DNA of 14,254 nt from JAWXVE01 sp044425575 (GTDB lineage Bacteria > Bacillota > Clostridia > Lachnospirales > Lachnospiraceae), in the NCBI GenBank assembly GCA_044425575.1, contig JAWXVE010000060.1:1-14254 (forward strand), read 5' to 3'. The notes under the pieces were generated by a model, which made no database searches, had not been told where the DNA came from, and worked only from the letters and a program-made list of their open reading frames with translations. Below, piece after piece: positions 5,827 through 12,105 of the stretch. The first letter of the stretch is position 1. Each line of letters opens with the position of its first letter. The translations under genes were made by a program, and so were the position numbers.

Positions 5827-6306
5827 TCAACCCTTTATATTCACCTTGGATGGTGCCATATTGGTTGAGATAATCTGTATTACATCTGATAATTCTTCAC
5901 CCAATTGGTACTTAGGTAAAATGGAAGCATTAATTTTCGATGTGTATATAATAATGCTTTTATTAGTAGATACTACTTTTATAATCAAATCCCATGGAAT
6001 TGTGTCAGACATCTCTTCTTGGGAAATGGTAATTCCTTCTTCGCTAAAGGTATAATGTAGTGGCTTCTGGAATACCTTGGTGGTTTTCATCTGATTATTA
6101 GCACGAAGAAATAGTGTCCACGGCAAATAGAGCGTTACCACTAATCCTGCTATGAGATAAATCAAGCCCATGTCAAAGAAAAAAGCCACTATAAATAATA
6201 ATCCAATCGCCGCTCCTAGAATCCCCGCAAAACTAGTATACGTATGATATAGCATATAATCATATAACATTTTTGCTGACATCTGAATCTCAATTTCTTT
6301 TTCCAA
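5827..6306 (-). CDS. YcxB-like two-helix membrane protein
   Basis: A 159-residue protein with an amphipathic N-terminus, two adjacent membrane helices (about 26-44 and 46-67) and a cytoplasmic C-terminal domain of about 90 residues rich in beta-strand-like segments. The layout, and phrases such as YTFSEEGITIS and IPWDLIIKVVSTNKSIIIY, match the YcxB-like family (Pfam YcxB-like C-terminal domain), whose function is unknown. The start is a TTG with GGGATGG 7 nt upstream; an ATG within that site is out of frame. The gene lies directly upstream of tsaE behind its own promoter, so it is the first gene of that unit. A link to t6A synthesis is not implied by sequence. Confidence 0.82.
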   Translation of the reverse strand: MEKEIEIQMSAKMLYDYMLYHTYTSFAGILGAAIGLLFIVAFFFDMGLIYLIAGLVVTLYLPWTLFLRANNQMKTTKVFQKPLHYTFSEEGITISQEEMSDTIPWDLIIKVVSTNKSIIIYTSKINASILPKYQLGEELSDVIQIISTNMAPSKVNIKG

Positions 6307-6370
6307 TCTATATCCATCCCTTTCTTATAGTGTGGTAACTTGCTTGTATCCAATCTAACTAACTTATTTC

Positions 6371-6398
6371 ATTATACTAGAAATACAATAAAGTGCAA
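6371..6398 (-). promoter_or_regulatory. Promoter for the YcxB-like gene and tsaE
   Basis: On the minus strand TATAAT (6376-6371) is preceded at 16 bp by TTGCAC (6398-6393). It lies in the 121-nt gap between ribU and the YcxB-like gene, leaving a leader of roughly 55-60 nt. The -10 is perfect and the -35 keeps only TTG. Confidence 0.6.
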
Positions 6399-6427
6399 GG
6401 TATTGTTCATATGATTCTACTCTTACT

Positions 6428-7087
6428 CTATTGAGTCGGTTTTAACAGAAACCGAATTCTCTTATACAATAAAAGTGTAACAGTGGAAACAAGTGCTCCT
6501 TTTACCAAATTAAATGGTGCTACTGCAAACAAAATAAAAGTAGACAAATTATGGATGCTTGGATTTAATGCACTTCCCATTTCTACCAAAGTCGAAATAT
6601 CTTCCATGCCAAATGCAACTGCGTATGCAGGCAACAATACAAAGGCGTTGAGTAAGCTTGCCACTATGACCATACAAATCGTACCAAGTGCCAATCCGTA
6701 AATAGCACCTTTTTTGGTATGCATTTTTCGGTAACAAATGGATGCTGGAACTAGAAAAGAGCTTCCTATTAGGAAGTTTGCTAACTCTCCAATTCCCATG
6801 GTAATTGTTCCATCAAGAGCAAAGTTTAACAAGATTTTGACTAGTTCAATCAAAATCCCTGCCACTGGTCCAAGGGCAAACGCACCTATTAACACAGGTA
6901 CTTCACTAAAATCTAATTGATAAAAGGGTGGCGCAAACCAAAGCGGAATCTGGAAAAACATTAAAATTGTAGATAGTGAACCTAGCATGGCTATTTGCAC
7001 CATATTTCTAACCTTACTTCTTTGCTTTCCATTGGCTTTTGATGCGAGTCCTCTTGCTGCATCCATTTGTTTCATTGCTTCTTTCAT
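6428..7087 (-). CDS. ribU: Riboflavin ECF transporter substrate-binding (S) component
   Basis: RibU is the integral-membrane S component that binds riboflavin and, with the shared EcfA-EcfA'-EcfT energising module (not in this window), imports it. The 219-residue protein is largely hydrophobic with five or six helices. It shows family-like phrases: LWFAPPFYQLDFSEVPVLIG, then LVKILLNFALDG and IGELANFLIG, and the late NLVKGALVS. The ATG at 7087 has AAGGAG 7-8 nt upstream. An in-frame ATG at 7147 would place translation inside the riboswitch terminator and adds non-conserved residues, so I rejected it. The FMN riboswitch directly upstream strongly supports riboflavin as substrate. The 120 nt after the stop codon contain no clear terminator. 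Confidence 0.94.
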   Translation of the reverse strand: MKEAMKQMDAARGLASKANGKQRSKVRNMVQIAMLGSLSTILMFFQIPLWFAPPFYQLDFSEVPVLIGAFALGPVAGILIELVKILLNFALDGTITMGIGELANFLIGSSFLVPASICYRKMHTKKGAIYGLALGTICMVIVASLLNAFVLLPAYAVAFGMEDISTLVEMGSALNPSIHNLSTFILFAVAPFNLVKGALVSTVTLLLYKRIRFLLKPTQ

Positions 7088-7126
7088 GTTTATTCTCCTT
7101 TTTGTTGGAAAATTCTTCAATTGTGT

Positions 7127-7159
7127 ATAAAAATAGCCCCATATCAATCGATACGGGGC
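7127..7159 (-). terminator. Intrinsic terminator of the FMN riboswitch expression platform
   Basis: On the minus strand GCCCCGTAT (7159-7151) pairs with ATATGGGGC (7144-7136) over 9 bp with a 6-nt loop, followed by TATTTTTATA. It lies between the aptamer and the ribU ribosome-binding site, the position expected for transcription attenuation. The CCCCG of its 5' arm is complementary to CGGGG at the 5' edge of the aptamer (7319-7315), a possible antiterminator pairing. Confidence 0.88.
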
Positions 7160-7193
7160 ATTCTAATACGTAGAAATCGTCAATTTACTTGAC

Positions 7194-7326
7194 TACTCTT
7201 CTCTCATCCAGACTTTACTGTCGGTTTTGGAATCTCACCAAATCAGCTATTATCATAATAGGTCGTGGACTTGTCGGCTATACCGCATTACCACCGGTAG
7301 GGAATTACACCCAACCCCGAAGAATT
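7194..7326 (-). ncRNA. FMN riboswitch (RFN element)
   Basis: The minus strand carries the RFN consensus in order: TTCTTCGGGGTTGGGTGTAA, then TTCCCTACCGGTGGTAAT, GCC-GACAAGTCCACGACC, an AT-rich variable hairpin (CTATTA-TGA-TAATAG), GGTGAGATTCCAAAACCGAC, AGTAAAGTCTGGATGAGAGA and the closing GAAGA. FMN binding is expected to favour the downstream terminator and switch off ribU. Its position upstream of a riboflavin transporter gene is classic. Edges are approximate. Confidence 0.97.
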
Positions 7327-7348
7327 TTCATTATTTATTTACTTTTCA

Positions 7349-7377
7349 ATCATACAATAGAGTGTCAACTTTGTCAA
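7349..7377 (-). promoter_or_regulatory. Promoter of the FMN riboswitch-ribU unit, overlapping tex stop codon
   Basis: A perfect -35 TTGACA (7377-7372) and -10 TATGAT (7354-7349) are separated by 17 bp on the minus strand. The -35 box contains the tex stop codon TGA (7376-7374). A second TTGACA (7368-7363) lies within the spacer but is only 8 bp from the -10. The start point would be about 15 nt before the aptamer. Confidence 0.8.
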
Positions 7378-9542
7378 CGGTTTGCTTCTTTTTGAATCTT
7401 CATAGTCAGGGAAATTCTCTTCTTAGCCTCTTCTACTGCTAGAATCTGTACCTCCACTACATCCCCAATCTTTACTACTTCCAGCGGATGTTTAATAAAT
7501 CGATTAGTAATTTGTGAAATATGAACTAGTCCATCTTGATGTACTCCAATATCTACAAATATACCAAAATCAATTACATTGCGTACTGTTCCTTTTAAAA
7601 TCATACCAGGCTTTAAATCTTTCATCTCCAATACATCACTTCTAAGGATTGGTGCAGGCATATCTTCTCTAGGATCACGTGCTGGTTTTTCTAATTCTTT
7701 CAAAATATCAATTAGAGTAATTTCTCCTATATTTAATGCTTGTGCAAGTTGTTTTGTATTAATATGATTACTTTTAATGGCACTTTTTTGGGTCTTCTGA
7801 GCCTCTTGTATATGGTCAATGTCTAGGCCAATTTTAGATAGCAGTTCCATTGTGGCATGATAAGATTCCGGGTGAACACTTGTGGCATCTAGGGGATTGG
7901 TTCCATTTTGGATTCTCATAAATCCCGCACACTGTTCATATGCCTTGGGTCCAAGTTTTGCAACTTTTAACAGCTCTTTTCGATTGGTGAAACTTCCATT
8001 TGTCTCACGATATTCTACAATGTTCTTAGCAATTACCTTTGTAATGCCTGCGATATATTCTAACAAAGAAGTGGATGCTGTATTTAAATCTACACCAACC
8101 TTATTCACGCACCCTTCCACTACACCGCTTAAGGCATCATTTAATTTCTTCTGATTCATATCATGTTGATATTGCCCAACACCTATGGATTGAGGGTCAA
8201 TCTTTACTAGCTCAGCCAATGGGTCTTGCAATCTTCGTGCAATGGATGCTGCGCTACGTTGTCCCACGTCAAAGTTCGGGAACTCCTCTGTTGCTTTCTT
8301 GCTCGCCGAATATACAGATGCCCCTGCTTCATTCACAATAACATACTCAACTGGAGTCTTTAGTTCTTTAATTAAATTTACAATAATTTGCTCAGACTCA
8401 CGACTAGCCGTTCCATTACCTACTGAAATCAGAGATATATTGTGCTTATTAATTAATCGTTTTAATTCTGCCTTCGCTTCTTCCACTTTATTTTGTGGTG
8501 GAGTTGGATAGATTACTTTTGTATCTAGAACTTTTCCAGTATGATCTACAACAGCTAGTTTACATCCTGTTCGAAAAGCCGGATCCCAACCTAGTACAGT
8601 TCTCCCTACAATTGGAGGTTGTAATAATAACTGTTCCAAATTCTTGCCAAATACTGTAATCGCGCCATCTTCTGCCTTTTCTGTTAATTCACTCCGAATT
8701 TCGCGCTCAATGGCTGGTCCAATTAATCTCGCATAACTATCTTCTACCACTGCTCGCAAAAGTTGTGTTGTATTTTCATTTTCTTTCCCAATTACTTGCT
8801 TATTTAAATAGCGTATAATTCGCTCTGTGGGTGGCACCACCTTGACTTGTAGAATTTTCTCTTGTTCTCCACGATTTAACGCCAGTATACGATGAGAAGC
8901 TGCTTTTTTAATAGGTTCTTCATACGTATAGTACATTTCATACACAGATTCTGCTGTACTATCTTTCGCCGTACTGGTAATCATCCCCTCTTCCATAGTG
9001 GTCTTACGGATATAGGTACGATATTCTGCTTCATCTGACACCATCTCTGCAATAATATCCATTGCACCTTGAATGGCATCTTCCACTGTTAGAACCCCTA
9101 ATTCTTCATTCACATATGCAAGAGCTTCTTGCTCCATAGTGTTCTTCGTCTCTTGCATCATAAGAATTACTGCAAGACCTTCTAATCCTTTTTCCTTGGC
9201 AATGCTTGCACGAGTCTTTCGCTTTGGACGATAAGGTCGGTACAGGTCTTCTACTACGACAAGAGAGTTTGCTTCTTCAATGGCCTTGCGTAATTCTTCT
9301 GTTAACTTTCCTTGTTCTTCTATGGTTTTGATAACTTGTGCTTTTTTCTCTTCTAGATTTCTTAGGTACGTTAATCTCTCACCTAAGAGGCGAAGTTGTT
9401 CGTCATCTAGGGAACCAGTTACTTCTTTCCGATATCTTGCTATAAAAGGAATGGTATTCCCCTCATCGATTAGCTGAATTGCTGCCTCTACCTGATATAA
9501 TTCGACTTTTAACTCTTGTTGAATTGTTCTTGTAATATTCAT
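7374..9542 (-). CDS. tex: Tex family transcription accessory / RNA-binding protein
   Basis: Tex is a conserved cytosolic nucleic-acid-binding protein related to eukaryotic Spt6, implicated in transcription and RNA metabolism. The 722-residue length is normal for Gram-positive members. In order: an N-terminal helical region (phrase IPFIARYRKEVTGSLDD, 31-47), the LYRPYRPKRKTRA segment (100-112), a YqgF/RNase H-like domain opening with LGWDPAFRTGCKLAVVD (317-333), helix-hairpin-helix repeats around 480-545 with VGVDLNTAS (482-490), and a C-terminal S1 RNA-binding domain (about 645-713, phrase DFGIFVDIGVHQDGLVHIS). The ATG has AAAGG about 11 nt upstream and a good promoter about 50 nt upstream. 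No terminator lies between its stop codon and the ribU riboswitch, so tex transcripts probably enter that riboswitch. Confidence 0.97.
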   Translation of the reverse strand: MNITRTIQQELKVELYQVEAAIQLIDEGNTIPFIARYRKEVTGSLDDEQLRLLGERLTYLRNLEEKKAQVIKTIEEQGKLTEELRKAIEEANSLVVVEDLYRPYRPKRKTRASIAKEKGLEGLAVILMMQETKNTMEQEALAYVNEELGVLTVEDAIQGAMDIIAEMVSDEAEYRTYIRKTTMEEGMITSTAKDSTAESVYEMYYTYEEPIKKAASHRILALNRGEQEKILQVKVVPPTERIIRYLNKQVIGKENENTTQLLRAVVEDSYARLIGPAIEREIRSELTEKAEDGAITVFGKNLEQLLLQPPIVGRTVLGWDPAFRTGCKLAVVDHTGKVLDTKVIYPTPPQNKVEEAKAELKRLINKHNISLISVGNGTASRESEQIIVNLIKELKTPVEYVIVNEAGASVYSASKKATEEFPNFDVGQRSAASIARRLQDPLAELVKIDPQSIGVGQYQHDMNQKKLNDALSGVVEGCVNKVGVDLNTASTSLLEYIAGITKVIAKNIVEYRETNGSFTNRKELLKVAKLGPKAYEQCAGFMRIQNGTNPLDATSVHPESYHATMELLSKIGLDIDHIQEAQKTQKSAIKSNHINTKQLAQALNIGEITLIDILKELEKPARDPREDMPAPILRSDVLEMKDLKPGMILKGTVRNVIDFGIFVDIGVHQDGLVHISQITNRFIKHPLEVVKIGDVVEVQILAVEEAKKRISLTMKIQKEANR

Positions 9543-9591
9543 TCTATCTAGTACCTTTCTATTACGAATTACTCGTTTCTTATCCTTATCT

Positions 9592-9620
9592 ATTATAAAG
9601 AGTTTGTATTCTTATTACAA
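9592..9620 (-). promoter_or_regulatory. Promoter of tex
   Basis: TTGTAA (9620-9615) and a perfect TATAAT (9597-9592) are separated by 17 bp on the minus strand. The expected leader is about 40 nt. It is back to back with the start of the plus-strand operon. Confidence 0.75.
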
Positions 9621-9627
9621 GAAAGAA

Positions 9628-9656
9628 TTGTATCTTTTTCACAAAAGTGATACACT
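9628..9656 (+). promoter_or_regulatory. Weak candidate promoter for the plus-strand membrane operon
   Basis: TTGTAT (9628-9633) is 17 bp from TACACT (9651-9656). Matches to consensus are modest. An alternative, TTGAGT with TATAAG (9656-9684), would start transcription on top of the ribosome-binding site and is less likely. The spacer contains a small TCAC-AAAA-GTGA hairpin (9639-9650). Confidence 0.3.
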
Positions 9657-9699
9657 TGAGTAAATGTTTTACAACTATTATAAGAAATGGAGAACTACT

Positions 9700-10047
9700 A
9701 TGGATCAAACACCTACCAACAGCTTTATCAATACATCCATGATCATGGGTATTATTGCTCTTGTATCTTCCTTCCTACTTGGTTGGACCTTATTTATTCC
9801 CTATATAATCGGCTCTCTTGCAATTGTCTTTGCCGTTTTATCAAAAGAGTATTCCTCTAAAATGAATCAACGCGCAACTGCTGGTTTTATTTGTGGCATT
9901 GCTTCCCTCATTATTACTACTTGCATCTTCTTTATTGCAATGGTTGCATTAGTAGCAGTAATAGCTGACTCTAACATGGATATGGCACTTTTGTGGGAAG
10001 AGTTTATAACTGAATTGTCCAACGAATATAATTCGTATTATTATTAA
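9700..10047 (+). CDS. DUF4190-like small membrane protein
   Basis: A 115-residue protein with a short polar N-terminus, two hydrophobic regions (about 12-48, possibly two helices, and 60-90) and a short acidic tail ending in tyrosines. The phrase SMIMGIIALVSSFLLGW and, after a central basic stretch, ATAGFICGIASLII are like the small DUF4190 membrane proteins. Function is unknown. The start is the ATG at 9700, preceded 8 nt upstream by GGAG; an upstream in-frame ATG at 9664 lacks a ribosome-binding site and adds a non-conserved segment. The next gene begins 26 nt after the stop codon. These two are the only plus-strand genes in the window. Confidence 0.8.
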   Translation: MDQTPTNSFINTSMIMGIIALVSSFLLGWTLFIPYIIGSLAIVFAVLSKEYSSKMNQRATAGFICGIASLIITTCIFFIAMVALVAVIADSNMDMALLWEEFITELSNEYNSYYY

Positions 10048-10073
10048 TCGCACCACCTAGGAGGAGAACGACT

Positions 10074-10895
10074 ATGAATCAATATAGCTCTATTAAAAGT
10101 TTAAAAACCAAATCTCGTGGAGATTTAATTGGCAATTACACCGTTTTAATCACTTCATTTTTGGTGATATATGGTATATCTTATGTTAGTAGCACAGTAC
10201 TTCAGACATTCATGATGTTTGACACTACTATTAGCTATATTATTTATGCCATTGCATCCATAATTGTGCAATTAATCTTGATGATTTTTTCATTAGGAAG
10301 CGTTAAGCAATATCTTATGGTTGCCACCAGTAAAAAGACTACCATCCCGACCTTGTTCTATGGATTTACTCATCAGCCTAATAAAGTCCTATTGCTATCC
10401 ATTATGCTTTTTGGTATTTTGTATCTTATTTACTTTTTGTTAGCAATTCCCTTTATTGGCATTGGCGTCCTTGTGTTAGTGCTGTTTCCTGATTTTCCTA
10501 TCGTTCTTTCTGTACTCTATTGCGTCGTATGCTATATATTTATACTCTTATTGCTCTTTATAATATCTGCACGATTTGCATTGATTTTTTGTTTACTAGC
10601 TGATTTACCAACGTATTCTTGTATGCAAATTATGAAGTTAAGCAATCAATTAATGAAAGGTAATGTGTGGCGTTATTTCACTTTGCAATTTAGCTTTATT
10701 GGCTTATATCTACTTGGTATTTTATCTTGTGGGGTTGCCTTTTTTTGGATTTTGCCTTACCAACAAATGACACTTATTAACTTTTACCTTGACTTAATGC
10801 GTATTAGAACAGCACCAGCTCAGCCCGTGCAATCCGTTCCTGAGCAACCTGTTCCTGTACAGCCTGCTCAAGAAGATGATGTGAACTTTTCATAG
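10074..10895 (+). CDS. DUF975-like polytopic membrane protein
   Basis: A 273-residue protein with about six membrane helices and a soluble C-terminal tail rich in proline and glutamine (about 243-264; PAQPVQSVPEQPVPVQPAQ). The late sequence SNQLMKGNVWRYFTLQFSFI and the following PYQQMTLINFYLDLM resemble the conserved end of DUF975 family integral membrane proteins, which have no established function. AGGAGG lies 9 nt before the ATG. It follows the DUF4190-like gene by 26 nt, so they form an operon, ended by the terminator at 10937-10976. DUF4190-like and DUF975 proteins both recur in clostridia; a shared role at the membrane is inference. Confidence 0.85.
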   Translation: MNQYSSIKSLKTKSRGDLIGNYTVLITSFLVIYGISYVSSTVLQTFMMFDTTISYIIYAIASIIVQLILMIFSLGSVKQYLMVATSKKTTIPTLFYGFTHQPNKVLLLSIMLFGILYLIYFLLAIPFIGIGVLVLVLFPDFPIVLSVLYCVVCYIFILLLLFIISARFALIFCLLADLPTYSCMQIMKLSNQLMKGNVWRYFTLQFSFIGLYLLGILSCGVAFFWILPYQQMTLINFYLDLMRIRTAPAQPVQSVPEQPVPVQPAQEDDVNFS

Positions 10896-10936
10896 TAATC
10901 TAGACTCTCTTCTCTGCTTGCATACTTTGAGTCACA

Positions 10937-10976
10937 AAAAAGAACCCTTTCACATACTTGTAAAAGGGTTCTTTTT
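10937..10976. terminator. Bidirectional intrinsic terminator between convergent operons
   Basis: A 14-bp perfect stem, AAAAGAACCCTTT-type (10937-10950) with its complement (10963-10976) and a 12-nt loop. The base of the stem is an A-run on one side and a T-run on the other, so it ends in a T-tract when read from either strand. It serves the plus-strand operon and prfB. Confidence 0.93.
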
Positions 10977-10983
10977 CATTCTT

Positions 10984-12093
10984 CTATTTTTCAAGGTTAA
11001 TCCATTTTAAATAAGCATTCATAAATGGATCTAATCTCCCATCTAATACACTATCTGCTTGTCCCATTTCATAATTAGTCCGATGATCTTTGACTAAGGT
11101 ATAGGGTTGCAATACATAGGAGCGTATCTGACTACCCCATCCAATTTCTTTTAGGTCTCCTCGAATATCTGAGAGCTTCTCTGCATTTAATTCTTTTTGT
11201 ACCAGAAAAAGCTTTGCCTTTAACATTTGCATAGCCTTGTCCTTATTGCTATGTTGAGAACGCTCATTCTGACATTGGACAACGATACCTGTTGGAAGAT
11301 GAGTAATACGAATAGCCGAAGAAGTTTTATTAATATGTTGACCACCCGCTCCACTACTCCGATACGTGTCAATGCGCAAATCATCTTCTTGAATCTCTAT
11401 TTCAATATCCTCATTGATTTCTGGCATTACTTCCAGCGATACAAAGGAAGTTTGGCGTTTTCCTTGTGCATTAAAAGGTGAAATGCGCACTAATCTATGA
11501 ACGCCTTTTTCCGACTTTAAATATCCATAAGCATTTTCACCATTCACTTGAAATGTTACAGATTTAATACCCGCTTCTTCCCCATCTAGATAATCAAGTA
11601 CTTCTATGGAGAATCCTTTGGCGTCAGCCCATCTAGTGTACATCCGATAAAGCATGCTAACCCAATCGCAACTTTCCGTACCACCTGCTCCTGCATTTAA
11701 TTTCAAAATTGCATTGTTAGAATCATATTCTTCTGATAGCAAGGTCTTAATACGTAGCGATTCAAAGGAGTCTACGAATACAGAATACTCCTCCTTAATC
11801 TCTTCCATGAGTGTCTCATCCTCTTCTTCATATCCCATTTGTATTAAAGTGAGAATATCCTCATATTGTTGTAAAAGCGTGGTGTAACAAGCAGTATCAT
11901 CCTTCAAATTCTTCAAGGTTTTCATATGCAACTGAGATACTTGAGGGTCATCCCAAAAGTCAGGTGCTTCCATATCCCGTTCCATTTCCTCAATCTTCTG
12001 TGCCTTATTCTCTAAATCGAGTGCTGCTTCCATATCTTGTAAGGCTTCTTCATAAGGAAGCAATTCTGTCTTAATCTGGTCTAATTCTATCAT
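10984..12093 (-). CDS. prfB: Peptide chain release factor 2 (no programmed frameshift)
   Basis: RF2 recognises UGA and UAA stop codons and triggers peptide release on the ribosome. The 369-residue protein shows the stop-codon-reading tripeptide SPF (205-207) in RISPFNAQGKRQTSF and the catalytic GGQ (250-252) in SSGAGGQHINKTSS. The SPF motif distinguishes it from RF1, which has PxT. Many bacterial prfB genes are broken near codon 25 by an in-frame TGA read through a +1 frameshift. Here codons 25-26 are CTC GAT and the frame is continuous from the ATG. It begins 12 nt after the secA stop codon, the common Firmicutes order, and ends just before the bidirectional terminator. The ribosome-binding site is weak. 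Confidence 0.97.
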   Translation of the reverse strand: MIELDQIKTELLPYEEALQDMEAALDLENKAQKIEEMERDMEAPDFWDDPQVSQLHMKTLKNLKDDTACYTTLLQQYEDILTLIQMGYEEEDETLMEEIKEEYSVFVDSFESLRIKTLLSEEYDSNNAILKLNAGAGGTESCDWVSMLYRMYTRWADAKGFSIEVLDYLDGEEAGIKSVTFQVNGENAYGYLKSEKGVHRLVRISPFNAQGKRQTSFVSLEVMPEINEDIEIEIQEDDLRIDTYRSSGAGGQHINKTSSAIRITHLPTGIVVQCQNERSQHSNKDKAMQMLKAKLFLVQKELNAEKLSDIRGDLKEIGWGSQIRSYVLQPYTLVKDHRTNYEMGQADSVLDGRLDPFMNAYLKWINLEK

Positions 12094-12105
12094 ATTAGCT
12101 AACTC

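Noticed and set aside
7088..7147. N-terminal extension of ribU to an ATG at 7147
   Set aside because: It would be translated from within the riboswitch terminator, and the ATG at 7087 has a clear AAGGAG site.
7189..7442. Two overlapping plus-strand open frames over the FMN riboswitch
   Set aside because: The region is fully explained by the riboswitch and the end of tex on the minus strand; the frames are chance.
9656..9684. TTGAGT-17-TATAAG as promoter of the plus-strand operon
   Set aside because: Its start point would fall on the ribosome-binding site, leaving almost no leader.
9664..9699. N-terminal extension of the DUF4190-like gene from the ATG at 9664
   Set aside because: No ribosome-binding site precedes it; the ATG at 9700 has GGAG at proper spacing and begins the family-like sequence.
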